Source of the DNA: Acidobacteriota bacterium
GTDB lineage: Bacteria > Acidobacteriota > Terriglobia > Bryobacterales > Bryobacteraceae
Length of the DNA: 61,633 bases
Direction of reading: 5' to 3'
Assembly: GCA_005808475.1 (NCBI GenBank)
Contig: SYLY01000135.1
Location: 1-61,633, forward strand
Made by a program: the position numbers and the translations under genes. The notes below the pieces were generated by a model. It did no database searches and was not told where the DNA came from. It saw only the letters and a list, made by a program, of their open reading frames with translations. This document shows, piece after piece, positions 24,550-33,306 of this stretch (within the stretch, counting starts at the first letter, position 1; each line of letters begins with the position of its first letter).

Positions 24550-25963
24550 CGCTCGATCGCACGAGTTCCGCCGCGAACTCGGCCTGTTCGATTCGGTGAT
24601 GGTGGTGGCCGGCGTGATGATCGGCTCCGGGATCTTCATCGTTTCCGCCGGAATGGCTCGCGAACTGGGCAGCGTTTCCTGGCTGCTGGGGGCGTGGCTG
24701 CTCACCGGATTTCTGACGGTGTCCGCCGCGCTCTCGTACGGTGAACTGGCGGCGATGATGCCCGAAGCCGGTGGAATGTACGTGTATCTGCGGCGGGCCT
24801 TCTCGCCGCTGTGGGGCTTCCTGTTCGGATGGACGCTGTTCACGGTGATCCAGACCGGAACGATCGCGGCGGTGGCGGTAGCCTTCGCGCGATTCGCCGG
24901 CGTACTGCTTCCCTCGATCTCGGAAACGAACTACCTGATCGCGCCGCTGCACGCAACCAGCGGCTACGCGGTGTCGCTCTCCACGGCGCAATTGGCGGCG
25001 ATCGCCGTGATCGCGGCGCTGTCGTGGACCAACAGCCGCGGCATTCACTACGGGAAGCTGGTGCAGAACCTGTTCACCACGGCGAAGATCGGGAGCCTGC
25101 TCGTGTTGATCGCGCTGGGACTGCTGTTCGGGCGCGACACGGCGGCGATCCAGTCGAACTTCACCGAACACTGGAGCGTGCCCACGGCGGGATTCGCGGC
25201 GATCTGCGTGGCTCAAGTCGGATCGCTGTTCTCCGCCGATTCGTGGCACAACATCACGTTCACCGCCGGCGAGGTCAAGGATCCGCGGCGCAACCTGCCG
25301 TTGTCGCTGGCGCTCGGAACATCGCTGGTGATCGCGCTGTACCTGCTGGCGAACCTGGCCTATCTGAGCGTGCTGCCACTGGCGGCGATCCAGCAGGCTC
25401 CGTCCGATCGCGTGGCCACGGCGATGCTGAGCCGGATCTACCCGTCCTGGGGTGCGCCGGCGATGGCGGCGGCGATCATGGTGTCGACCTTCGGGTGCGT
25501 GAACGCGCTGGTTCTCTCCGGCCCGCGCGTCTATTTCGCGATGGCGAACGACGGGTTGTTCTTCGCCCGCGCGGCGGAACTGAATCGCGCGCGCGTCCCG
25601 GCGTGGTCGCTGTGGGCGCAGGGCGGGTGGTCGGCGCTGTTGGTGCTGCCGCGTACCTTCGATGGCAAGGCCTACGGGAATCTCTACGGCGATTTACTCG
25701 ACTACGTGATCTCGGCCGCGCTCATCTTCTACATCATGGCGATCGCGGCCGTGTTCCGCCTGCGATTCCGCGAACCCGACGCGCCGCGTCCTTACCGGAC
25801 CTGGGGCTATCCTGTACTGCCGGCGCTGTACATCGTGGGAGCGGCGTCCATCCTGGCGTGCCTGTTCGTCTACCGTCCGGCGACCACCTGGCCCGGCCTG
25901 GTGATTGTACTGTTGGGCGTGCCGGTTTACGCGGCGACGCGCTTCAGGTCCCGGTCGAGGTAG
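24542..25963 (+). CDS. APC-family amino acid permease
   Basis: 473 aa with about 12 membrane helices. The first carries the APC substrate-site signature (VMIGSGIFIVSAGMARELG), followed by ALSYGELAAMMPEAGGMYVYLRRAF, DSWHNITFTAGEVKDPRRN and VSTFGCVNALVLSGPRVYF. It overlaps the dehydrogenase subunit by 8 nt and closes the operon, so its likely substrate is hydroxyproline or a peptide-derived amino acid (inference). The 3' end overlaps the convergent MFS gene by 37 bp. Confidence 0.9.
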   Translation: MPDARSHEFRRELGLFDSVMVVAGVMIGSGIFIVSAGMARELGSVSWLLGAWLLTGFLTVSAALSYGELAAMMPEAGGMYVYLRRAFSPLWGFLFGWTLFTVIQTGTIAAVAVAFARFAGVLLPSISETNYLIAPLHATSGYAVSLSTAQLAAIAVIAALSWTNSRGIHYGKLVQNLFTTAKIGSLLVLIALGLLFGRDTAAIQSNFTEHWSVPTAGFAAICVAQVGSLFSADSWHNITFTAGEVKDPRRNLPLSLALGTSLVIALYLLANLAYLSVLPLAAIQQAPSDRVATAMLSRIYPSWGAPAMAAAIMVSTFGCVNALVLSGPRVYFAMANDGLFFARAAELNRARVPAWSLWAQGGWSALLVLPRTFDGKAYGNLYGDLLDYVISAALIFYIMAIAAVFRLRFREPDAPRPYRTWGYPVLPALYIVGAASILACLFVYRPATTWPGLVIVLLGVPVYAATRFRSRSR

Positions 25964-27156
25964 AAGAAGTAACCGATGGCCAACAGGCCCGCCGCCACCA
26001 CCATGATGACGGAGACGCCGGCGAACACGCCGCCGAGACCGTAGTCCGCCTTCAGTAATCCCGCCACCAGCGATCCGATGCCGCCGGCGAAGCAGTTGGC
26101 GGTGTTCATCAACGCGATCGCCGTGGACCGCAGTCCGCCGGGAAGCAGGTCGCACAACGTGGCGTTCTCGTTCGATTGACCTAGCGCCCGCAGCAGCGCG
26201 AACGTGAAGATGGAGCCGGAGATCACGCCATACGCCGGGCTTCCGTAAAACGGCAGCAGGAACGGCGCGCAGGCGATGTAGAAGGTCGCTTGCGAGAGCA
26301 TTCTGCGGCGCAGGCCGCCGCGCGCTACGCGGTCGGACAGCATTCCCCCGAGCAGCACGCCGGCCACCGCCGCCGTCTGCAACATGAACGTGCCGGAAAA
26401 GCCCGCGCCCGCCAAGCTCATGTCGAACGTTTCCTTGAAATAGAGCGGAAGCCAGTTGAAGAACATCCACGTGCCCACCGAAACGATCATCGCCTCGAGC
26501 ATCAGCACCACGTACGATGGCATCCCGAACAGCGTGCGGAGAGCCTCCACCGTGGGCGGCGCCGGTTCGCGCGCCTGGGCAGATCCGGCGTCTTTCAACA
26601 CGCGCGACGCCAGAGCCGCCAGAGCGAGTCCGGCCGCGCCGAGAATCACGAACGAAGGCCGCCAACCGAACCGGTCACCCATCCAGCCGGCGAGCAGTCC
26701 GCCGCCGATCAGTCCGAAGTTGAGCCCCGCCATATGGATGCCCATCGCCGTGGCGCGGCTTTGCGGCGCGTGGCGGTCGGCGATGAGCGCGATGGCCGCG
26801 GGCAGGTACAGACACTCGGCGAGCCCCAGCAGCACGCGCGTGGCGAGAAGCTGTTCGGTGCTGGCGGCGAAGGCGCTCAACAGCATCACGGCGCTCCAAG
26901 CGGAGAGACTCAGCACCACGGCCCGGGAGCGGGACATGCGGTCGGCGATCCGCCCGGCGAAGGGCGATCCCGCCGCATAGCTCCAGAGGAAGAACGTGCC
27001 CACGCTCGCCAGCGCCAGATCGGACATGCCGAGGTCCTTGCGCAGCAGGGGGAACACGGCGGAGATCGCGGTGCGGTCGCCGTAGTTGAGCGCGGCCGCC
27101 ACGAAGAGAATCGAGGTGGTGGGCCAGTGAATGCCCGTCGCGGCGGCCGTGCTCAT
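25927..27156 (-). CDS. MFS transporter (anion:cation symporter-like)
   Basis: 409 aa, about 12 membrane segments. Motifs of the ACS/hexuronate-type MFS group are NYGDRTAISAVFPLLRKDLG, the loop 2-3 signature GRIADRMSRSRAVV, and ATRVLLGLAECLYLPAAIA. TAAACT-like sequence lies 10 nt before the ATG. It stands alone on the minus strand, convergent with the hydroxyproline operon. Substrates of the group are usually organic acids or sugar acids; nothing here fixes it. Confidence 0.88.
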   Translation of the reverse strand: MSTAAATGIHWPTTSILFVAAALNYGDRTAISAVFPLLRKDLGMSDLALASVGTFFLWSYAAGSPFAGRIADRMSRSRAVVLSLSAWSAVMLLSAFAASTEQLLATRVLLGLAECLYLPAAIALIADRHAPQSRATAMGIHMAGLNFGLIGGGLLAGWMGDRFGWRPSFVILGAAGLALAALASRVLKDAGSAQAREPAPPTVEALRTLFGMPSYVVLMLEAMIVSVGTWMFFNWLPLYFKETFDMSLAGAGFSGTFMLQTAAVAGVLLGGMLSDRVARGGLRRRMLSQATFYIACAPFLLPFYGSPAYGVISGSIFTFALLRALGQSNENATLCDLLPGGLRSTAIALMNTANCFAGGIGSLVAGLLKADYGLGGVFAGVSVIMVVAAGLLAIGYFFYLDRDLKRVAA

Positions 27157-27183
27157 GGAACCTGGCAGTTTATCAGACCGGCG

Positions 27184-28167
27184 CTAGGGAAGTTCCGGGG
27201 CCTTGATGTAGGCGGCGGGAATTTCGCCGGTCAAGGACTTCAGCCACGCCACGATTGCGCCGGCGCGCCGGTCGTCCAGCGTCACGCCGAGTTGGTGTTC
27301 CGCCATCATGCGCACCGCCCGGTCGAGACTCGCGACGCTGCCGTCGTGGAAGTAGGGACCGGTCTTTTCCACGTTGCGCAGCGACGGAACCTTGAACACC
27401 ATTCGATCGGTGGCGGCATTGGTCACCGCCATCCTGCCAGGATCGGAATCGCGCGGCCACGGCCTTTCGGCCCCCAGCTTTTGCAACGACCGGCCGCCCA
27501 CGTACGGACCGTTATGGCACTGCGCGCAGCCGGTGTGCATGAACTCCTGGTGGCCTTCGAACTCGTTCCCGCCGAGCGCGGACCGGTTTCCGGCAAGGAA
27601 CTTGTCCCAGCGCGACGGCGTGACCAATCCGCGTTCGAAGGCGCCGATCGCGCGGGCCATGTTGTCGAACGTAACGGGCTCCGCCTCGGCGGGAAACGCC
27701 CTCCGGAACGCATCCACGTAGCCGGGAATCGAACGGAGCTTCCGTTCGACACCGGCGCCGGATTCCATCGCCATCTCCACCGGATTGAGCACGGGGCCCT
27801 TGGCCTGCTCCTCGACATCGGCGGCCCGGCCATCCCAGAACTGCAGGAGATGGTCCGCCGCGTGATACACGCTCGGCGAGTTACGGCCGCCAAGCTGGCC
27901 GCCCACGCCTGGGGAGAAGGGCTTGCTATCGACGCCGTAGCGCGCCAAATCGTGGCATGAGTTGCACGACACCGTCCCGTCCCTGGACAAGCGGGCATCG
28001 TAGTAAAGCATCCGGCCCAGGTCCGTCTTGGCGGCGGTGATGGGATTCGCGGCGGACTCCATCTTGTCCGGCAGCGTTCCCATCATGCGGCCGTGCGGGC
28101 CGTCATGACGGCCCATTTGGGCGGCCGCCAGCGCGGCTATCGCGAGAGTGGGAAATATCCACTTCAT
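27184..28167 (-). CDS. Di-haem cytochrome c peroxidase/MauG-family protein
   Basis: 327 aa with a signal peptide (MKWIFPTLAIAALAAAQ). Two CxxCH haem c sites: SCNSCHDLA and GCAQCHNGP. Supporting blocks are LGRMLYYDARLSRDGTV, GRNSPSVYHAADHLLQFWDGRA, KVPSLRNVEKTGPYFHDGSV. The family reduces peroxide in the periplasm or, in MauG-like members, oxidises protein residues. It is 10 bp downstream of a DUF2202 gene, so the two form an operon in the periplasm. Confidence 0.88.
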   Translation of the reverse strand: MKWIFPTLAIAALAAAQMGRHDGPHGRMMGTLPDKMESAANPITAAKTDLGRMLYYDARLSRDGTVSCNSCHDLARYGVDSKPFSPGVGGQLGGRNSPSVYHAADHLLQFWDGRAADVEEQAKGPVLNPVEMAMESGAGVERKLRSIPGYVDAFRRAFPAEAEPVTFDNMARAIGAFERGLVTPSRWDKFLAGNRSALGGNEFEGHQEFMHTGCAQCHNGPYVGGRSLQKLGAERPWPRDSDPGRMAVTNAATDRMVFKVPSLRNVEKTGPYFHDGSVASLDRAVRMMAEHQLGVTLDDRRAGAIVAWLKSLTGEIPAAYIKAPELP

Positions 28168-28177
28168 GGCGCCTTCC

Positions 28178-28732
28178 TCAATCGATCCCCGCCACCACCT
28201 CGAGCACCCACTCGAACGTGTCCAGATGGTTGTAGGATGCGTTCAGCAGGTTCGTGTAGAGGCGCTTGATCTCTGGATTCCGGGTCTCCGCCAATCCAGC
28301 CTCGAGATCGGCGATGTCCAGGCGCTCGATGAGCACGCCTACCTCCAGCGCGTCGCGAACCGATCGCGCTCCCTTCGCGGTGAGTTCGGCGTACATCGCG
28401 GCCAGAGTAGGGTTGGCGAACTCGCCCGCTCCCATGCCCGCCGCGGGATCGCCGATGCCGTGACGCTGGAGCATCGCGCCGGTCTGCTGAAAGTGGGTCT
28501 CTTCCGATCTGGCGATGTTGCCGAAGATCCGCGGGTTCCATTTGAGGGCGAGAAACGCGTAGACATCGCGCGCCATCTTCTCTTCCTCACGCATGAACAC
28601 GAGACGGCTGGCCTCGTCTTGCGTAAGCGGCGCCACGACCAGCCCTCCGCCCGGCCCCGGACCGGCTCCTCCCGTACCTTGCGCGCCGGCGAACGCGGCG
28701 GCGGTCAAAGCAACCGCAACGATTCTCCACAT
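28178..28732 (-). CDS. DUF2202 ferritin-like secreted protein
   Basis: 184 aa with a signal peptide (WRIVAVALTAAAFAGA) and a glycine-rich linker. The rest is a helical ferritin-like DUF2202 domain with carboxylates and histidines placed as in di-iron sites: FMREEEKMARDVYAFL, FGNIARSEETHFQQTGAML, LYTNLLNASYNHLDTFE. An AGGAG ribosome-binding site precedes the ATG. Co-transcribed with a periplasmic di-haem peroxidase, which hints at a metal- or oxidant-related role. The function of the family is unknown. Confidence 0.85.
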   Translation of the reverse strand: MWRIVAVALTAAAFAGAQGTGGAGPGPGGGLVVAPLTQDEASRLVFMREEEKMARDVYAFLALKWNPRIFGNIARSEETHFQQTGAMLQRHGIGDPAAGMGAGEFANPTLAAMYAELTAKGARSVRDALEVGVLIERLDIADLEAGLAETRNPEIKRLYTNLLNASYNHLDTFEWVLEVVAGID

Positions 28733-28896
28733 AAGTCCGAACTCCTTTCGAATCCCACGATTCTTAAGTAGTTGGACTCTGCCGGCGAGGCGGTAGTGAC
28801 GGGCTATTTCGCGGACTCCAGATACTCCCTGGTCGCCGTTGCGCCGGCAATCTCGAGTCGGCGGGCGAGTTCGCGGTTCACATCGCGATCATCGAG

Positions 28897-29337
28897 CTAT
28901 TGAATCGCCACGCCAGCGCACAAGCGGCCGAGCTCGTTGGCAAGGTCCTTCCGGCTAATGGGCTTGGTAAGAAAACCGGCCATTCCGGCCGCGCGGCACT
29001 GCTTGCGTTCCCAGTCGTCGTCCGTGGCGGTGAACGCGACAATGCGAGCGCAAGATTGGGGAAACAGCTTCCGGATAGCGGTTGCGGCTGCAACGCCTCC
29101 CATATCCGGCATGTTCAGGTCCATCAAGACGAAATCGTACCGGCGGGTGGCGAACATCGCGATCGCCAGGCGTCCGTTGGACGCCAGACTGACCCGGTGT
29201 CCCATCCGGGAGAGCATCCTCGAGGCGAGGTGCAGATTGACGGAGTTGTCGTCGACGACGAGGATGCTCAGTCCACCATCGCCGGCCGGAACCGGGGCTT
29301 CCCACCGAGGCTCCAAGAGTGTTGTGACGCATGTCAT
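28897..29337 (-). CDS. Single-domain response regulator (receiver only)
   Basis: 146 aa from the ATG at 29337; earlier in-frame starts (29454, 29538) add unlikely Arg-rich sequence. After a ~25-residue lead it is a CheY-like receiver: acidic pocket LVVDDNSVNL, phospho-acceptor Asp in LMDLNMPDMGG, Thr in AFTATDDD, Lys in LTKPIS. The closing RKDLANELGRLC is typical of receivers cut from hybrid kinases. There is no output domain, so it probably acts by protein contact or phosphotransfer. After the TAG the same frame stays open for 30 codons to a second TAG at 28804-28806 (LARRLEIAGATATREYLESA), possibly a lost tail. Nothing else is seen in 28733-28896. Confidence 0.8.
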   Translation of the reverse strand: MTCVTTLLEPRWEAPVPAGDGGLSILVVDDNSVNLHLASRMLSRMGHRVSLASNGRLAIAMFATRRYDFVLMDLNMPDMGGVAAATAIRKLFPQSCARIVAFTATDDDWERKQCRAAGMAGFLTKPISRKDLANELGRLCAGVAIQ

Positions 29338-29386
29338 GTCGTTATGATGATTCGCGGATTTGCGTGCCGCGCGGAGACGGCGGGTT

Positions 29387-29404
29387 TGTTCCGAAATCGG
29401 AACA
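29387..29404. promoter_or_regulatory. Palindromic operator candidate, site 1
   Basis: TGTTCCGAAATCGGAACA is a perfect palindrome with 8-bp arms around AA. It lies 49 bp before the response regulator ATG (29337), in the 327-bp divergent gap. A close copy is at 29550. The rest of 29338-29664 shows no gene. Confidence 0.6.
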
Positions 29405-29549
29405 CCCGCCCTGGACTGGCCCTGGCCGAAACCCCGTGTGGCGCGTAAAGACATGGTGTCGTTGGGTTTTCCGGGCGCCAGCGCCAGTGCCCGACGGCGG
29501 CCGGGATAGACGTAAAGTGGGAGGAGCGGCCGCCACAAGTACCTCAGGT

Positions 29550-29567
29550 TGTTCCGAAAGTGGAACA
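29550..29567. promoter_or_regulatory. Palindromic operator candidate, site 2
   Basis: TGTTCCGAAAGTGGAACA matches site 1 at 16 of 18 positions and keeps outer 6-bp arms. It lies 97 bp before the ATG at 29665. Two copies 163 bp apart suggest cooperative binding by a dimeric regulator. Confidence 0.55.
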
Positions 29568-29664
29568 GGCCGCTCAGGCTACGGCGTGCGTCCTATCGGT
29601 GGTGTAAATCGGTTTCCCGGCGAAGACAATGGACAAATGGCGTCGGCGGGAGGACGATGGAAGC

Positions 29665-30081
29665 ATGGCTTCCGTAGACCCGGTCCGCATCGCGGATTTC
29701 AAGCGGCTCTTGGCCGGCGAGAAGGACCTCGCCAAGATCACGTACTACTTCCTCGATCACTTCGGCGACGATCCCGAGTTCCACGACGCCTGCGAAATCG
29801 CCGACGCCCCGGAGGCGCTATCGGAGGCGATCGAAAAGGTGATTGCCGCGATTTTCGGCGGAAAAGTCCGCAAGGTCGAACTGCGAGCGGTGCAATCCCT
29901 TGTGCTTTCCGACTCACGGATCATCCATGGTTCGATCGTGGCGAACCGCAAGGCCGGGTTGTTCGTGTGGGTGGAGGATCTCGAAATGGGCATCGTGACC
30001 GTCGCCGGGAGCGACGGCGAATTGAGCCACTTCGCCCGCGTCACCGTGACTCCGCAGGTCGCCAAGAGCAAGGTGAACTGA
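29665..30081 (+). CDS. Hypothetical protein (138 aa)
   Basis: I do not recognise the family. From the ATG at 29665 (an alternative at 29629 adds MDKWRRREDDGS) the protein reads VDPVRIADFKRLLAGEKDLA, then ITYYFLDHFGDDPEFHDAC, a helical part, and a beta-rich C-terminus (GLFVWVEDLEMGIVTVA, HFARVTVTP). It is soluble, acidic, with no signal or membrane segment. GGAGG lies ~13 nt upstream. It is divergent from the response regulator across the paired palindromes. Confidence 0.65.
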   Translation: MASVDPVRIADFKRLLAGEKDLAKITYYFLDHFGDDPEFHDACEIADAPEALSEAIEKVIAAIFGGKVRKVELRAVQSLVLSDSRIIHGSIVANRKAGLFVWVEDLEMGIVTVAGSDGELSHFARVTVTPQVAKSKVN

Positions 30082-30197
30082 GCGCCGGTACGCGCCGCGG
30101 ATTCACACCTGTTCCGCCCGTTCACAGTGCCCGGCCTCGCCCGAGACGCTTTTTCAACGAGTTGGCGGTTGGCCCTCGATCTGCAATAGAGCCGGAC

Positions 30198-31466
30198 ATG
30201 AAGCCGCTCGCAATCCTAGTCGTAGCCGGATGGATCGCCTCCGCTTCCTCGCTGCCGCCGCGATCTCCAGAGATCGGCGGAAACCCGGCGCCGCCCGCCA
30301 ACGTCAACTCGCGATACACCGTGGAAAGCGTGGAACTGTCCCCTGCGTCCGTGAGGCTCAGTTCGAGGCTGAGAGGACGCATCGACGGCCTCGCCGGAGG
30401 CCGTTTCGACCAGGAGACTGTCGACTCGCTCGTCGCCGCTCTGCGCGCGGAACTTCGCGGACGCTCGGTCGTCATGCGCCTGGCGCGCGGAGCCGATCCG
30501 GAGCGAATCCGAGTGATCTTCGACATCGAGAAGAAGGAGGCGCTGGAAGTGGTGGTGCCCCGGCTGGTCTACCACTCCAAGCAAAACTTCACATTTGGCG
30601 GCGATCTCAATGTCCACGCGGGTAGTTTTGTGCTCATCGGCGGCGTCCTGACCGACAACGAACGGCTTGTCGAACGCTACTCGGGCGTTCGTGGCGGGAT
30701 TCGGCGGGAGGGGCTGTTTTCCGATCGCCTGCGGCTCGAGTTCACCGCCGAAAACTGGCGGTCGCAATGGAACGGCGCCACCACGAGCGCGCTCGCGGAG
30801 AACGCGGACGTTCCCGGAATCTACCGGTCGCGGTTGGCTCTGCTGCCGTCGGCCACCATCCTTTTTTCACGAGATCTCACGCTGCAGCTCGGCGTGAGTA
30901 TGCAGCGGGTGGAGACCCAATTTCCCTCCACTCGCCATGAGCTTTCCAGCGCCGCCAATTCAACTCTGCGCTTCCGGCGGCGCTGGGAAGACTCGCCCGG
31001 AGGCCGCCATGAGACCGGGGCGTCCTACGGACTGACAGCATCCACCCGGTCACTGGCGAGCGACTTCATCTACACCCGCCACGCCGTCCAAGCCAACTAC
31101 TCCTGGACCAGCGGAGCGAACTCGATTTCGGTCGCTGTTCATGGCGGCCTACTGAATGGACGCGCGCCGGTTTTCGAACGTTTCACCCTGGGCGGCAGCA
31201 CCACGCTTCGCGGCTGGAACCGCTTCGATCTGGCTCCGTTCGGCGGGGATCGGGTGGGGCACGCGTCGCTCGACGTCCGCCATGGCCCCTTCCGCGCCGT
31301 CTACGACACGGGCGCGGTGTGGAAGCGGAGCGGCCCGGCGATTCTGCGCCACTCGGTGGCCGTCGGCATCACCGCGGGTTCGGTGACGGCGCTGTCGTTC
31401 CTGGTCGCCTTTCCGCTACGAGACGGGCGTGTCGAGCCCATCTTTATTACGGGAATCAACTTCTAA
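30198..31466 (+). CDS. BamA/TamA-type outer-membrane barrel protein
   Basis: 422 aa from ATG 30198, with signal peptide (KPLAILVVAGWIASASS). A single POTRA-like unit follows (YTVESVELSPASVRLSS, FDQETVDSLVAALRAELRGR, VIFDIEKKEALEVV). The rest is a 16-strand-type barrel that includes the Omp85 signature region (FERFTLGGSTTLRGWNRFD), and it ends EPIFITGINF with a terminal Phe. It is smaller than BamA or TamA, with fewer POTRA units, closer to patatin-associated or two-partner-secretion-like barrels. No partner secreted protein is adjacent. It is followed by a DUF4390 gene 4 bp downstream. A larger open frame upstream (from 29331) is not supported as coding. Confidence 0.8.
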   Translation: MKPLAILVVAGWIASASSLPPRSPEIGGNPAPPANVNSRYTVESVELSPASVRLSSRLRGRIDGLAGGRFDQETVDSLVAALRAELRGRSVVMRLARGADPERIRVIFDIEKKEALEVVVPRLVYHSKQNFTFGGDLNVHAGSFVLIGGVLTDNERLVERYSGVRGGIRREGLFSDRLRLEFTAENWRSQWNGATTSALAENADVPGIYRSRLALLPSATILFSRDLTLQLGVSMQRVETQFPSTRHELSSAANSTLRFRRRWEDSPGGRHETGASYGLTASTRSLASDFIYTRHAVQANYSWTSGANSISVAVHGGLLNGRAPVFERFTLGGSTTLRGWNRFDLAPFGGDRVGHASLDVRHGPFRAVYDTGAVWKRSGPAILRHSVAVGITAGSVTALSFLVAFPLRDGRVEPIFITGINF

Positions 31467-31470
31467 GCCG

Positions 31471-32049
31471 ATGACTTTACGCCAATCAGCGGCGCAGTCT
31501 TCCCTGCTGGTCCTGGCGCTGGTCCCCGTGTTGTGCGCCGATTCCCTCTCCGTACGTTTTCGCGGGGACCAGCTTTTCTTTTCCGCTCCCAAGCTCGACC
31601 TCACGCGCGAACCGCTGCTCGCGCGGCTCAGAAACGGCGCGCCCGTCACCTACGATTTCCATCTGGCGCTGTGGTCGGGCGTGAAGACCAACCTGCGCCG
31701 GCGGTCGTTCGAACGCTTCGTGGTCAGTTACGATCTGTGGGAGGAGAAGTTCGCCGTGAGAGGTCTGGGCAAGGCGCGATCCGGGGCGATCCAACTCGAC
31801 GCGGCGGGCGTCTCGCGCTGGTGCCTCGAGAACGTGTCGATCGTGTCGCCCGGATTGGCGCCGGACGAGCCGTTCTGGGTGCGCCTCGAGATCCGCGCGG
31901 CGGATCCGCGCAAGGACCCCGCGCTCCTCGATCCGCGGGGGATCAACCTGGCGAATCTGGTGGATCTACTGAGCCGCCCGTCGCGCGGCGACCAACAGCG
32001 TTGGGTGCTCGAATCGGGCCAGTTGCGAGCGCGGGAGGTCACTCCATGA
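31471..32049 (+). CDS. DUF4390 domain-containing secreted protein
   Basis: 192 aa. A signal peptide (SSLLVLALVPVLCADS) precedes a beta-rich body: EPLLARLRNGAPVTYDFHLALWSG, FERFVVSYDLWEEKFAVR, ENVSIVSPGLAPDEPFWVRL. This matches the DUF4390 layout, which commonly sits directly upstream of a histidine kinase of the NtrY type. Its stop overlaps the kinase start (ATGA at 32046). The role is unknown; position suggests a periplasmic partner of the sensor. Confidence 0.75.
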   Translation: MTLRQSAAQSSLLVLALVPVLCADSLSVRFRGDQLFFSAPKLDLTREPLLARLRNGAPVTYDFHLALWSGVKTNLRRRSFERFVVSYDLWEEKFAVRGLGKARSGAIQLDAAGVSRWCLENVSIVSPGLAPDEPFWVRLEIRAADPRKDPALLDPRGINLANLVDLLSRPSRGDQQRWVLESGQLRAREVTP

Positions 32050-33299
32050 CACGGCTTCGCAACCGGCTGCTCACGCTGTTCCTGGCGGCGACGCTCGTTC
32101 CGCTCGGGATCACGTTGTGGGTGGCCAATTCGTTGCTCGAGCACTACTCGTCTACCGCCCAATTGGACGCGGTTTCCCGATCGCTCGAAAGCACGGCGCG
32201 CGTCCTTTATCAGCGGGAACGCGACGCGCTCCGGGCCAAGGCCGCCTCGGGCGAGGCGGAGCCCAGGATCTTCCGGCAAGGCGAGGATTGGCCGCCCGAG
32301 ATCGCCGACTTTCACGCCTCCGGCCAGCCGGAGTCGGCCGGGCTCTCGCCGGGAGCTGGCGATGCGCTGATCCTGATGAAGCGCAACGGCGGGGATGTGC
32401 TCCGCTTCGAAGCGAACCTGGGTGTACCCCTGGGCGGGATCCGCAAGACGCATGGCGAGGCGCGCGCGCTGGTGACCGACGCGGCCGAACGCGACCTCCG
32501 GCGGGGCTTCCTGCTTCTCGCGGCGGTTCCGTGGCTCGCGTCGTTGGGCGTGGCGTTGTTCGCCATCCACCGCACCAGCAGCGCGGCCATGGACGCCTAC
32601 CGCCAAATGGCGGGCGAACTGCGGCGGAGCCGCGAAAAGCTGTTGTACGTGACACGCCTGGAAAGCTGGCAGTCGCTGGCGCGCAAGATGGCGCACGAAG
32701 TGAAGAATTCGCTCACGCCGATCCGGTTGATGATGGAGGAAGTGTCCGCTCGCCGCCCGGACGACGCGTTCGAACAGGAGGCGGCGCGGGTGATCGTGGA
32801 CGAAGTGAACAGCCTCGAGCGGCGCGTCCGCGCATTTTCCGATTTCGCCGCCGAGCCGCCGGTGAAGCTGCAGCCGCTCGACGCCAACGCGCTGGTGGAG
32901 GAGCGGATCGCGTTCCTGCGCGCCGCCCATCCGGATGTCGGATACGAGTTCACACCGGCGGACCGGCCGGGAACGGTGATCGCCGATGGCGACCTGCTCA
33001 AGGCGGTGCTGACCAACCTGCTCGAGAACGCGGCGCAGGCGGCCGGTCCGGGAGGCCGCGTGTTGGCGGCGACAGAGGCAGCGCCTGGCAAGCTGGCGAT
33101 CGAAGTGCACGATTCCGGTCCCGGGTTGACGCCCCGCGCCAAGGCGTCGTTGTTCGAGCCCTCCATCTCGTTCAAGAAGGGCGGCATGGGTCTCGGCTTG
33201 TCGATCGCCCGCAAGAGCGCCGTACTCTGCGGCGGCGACATCGAATCGATCGAGGGACGGCTGGGTGGCGCGGCGTTCCGCGTGACGCTTTCCGCCTGA
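32046..33299 (+). CDS. Membrane sensor histidine kinase, NtrY-like
   Basis: 417 aa. Two membrane helices (LLTLFLAATLVPLGITLWVA and GFLLLAAVPWLASLGVALFA) flank a ~130-residue periplasmic sensor. Then the H-box MAHEVKNSLTPIRLMMEEV with the phospho-His, N-box NLLENAAQAAG, G1 box HDSGPGLT and G2 GMGLGLSIARKS. There is no HAMP-like or PAS domain. It phosphorylates the sigma-54 activator encoded 7 bp downstream. ATGA overlap couples it to the DUF4390 gene. Confidence 0.9.
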   Translation: MTRLRNRLLTLFLAATLVPLGITLWVANSLLEHYSSTAQLDAVSRSLESTARVLYQRERDALRAKAASGEAEPRIFRQGEDWPPEIADFHASGQPESAGLSPGAGDALILMKRNGGDVLRFEANLGVPLGGIRKTHGEARALVTDAAERDLRRGFLLLAAVPWLASLGVALFAIHRTSSAAMDAYRQMAGELRRSREKLLYVTRLESWQSLARKMAHEVKNSLTPIRLMMEEVSARRPDDAFEQEAARVIVDEVNSLERRVRAFSDFAAEPPVKLQPLDANALVEERIAFLRAAHPDVGYEFTPADRPGTVIADGDLLKAVLTNLLENAAQAAGPGGRVLAATEAAPGKLAIEVHDSGPGLTPRAKASLFEPSISFKKGGMGLGLSIARKSAVLCGGDIESIEGRLGGAAFRVTLSA

Positions 33300-33306
33300 A
33301 AACCTT

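Noticed and set aside
29387-29567. Sigma-54 promoter near the palindromes
   Set aside because: The best GG/GC pair on the minus strand has 11 instead of 10 bp spacing, so it does not meet the consensus.
29331-30197. 711-aa open frame extending the BamA-like gene upstream to 29331
   Set aside because: The upstream part is Arg/Gly-rich without family features, overlaps the better-supported gene at 29665, and the ATG at 30198 gives a clear signal peptide.
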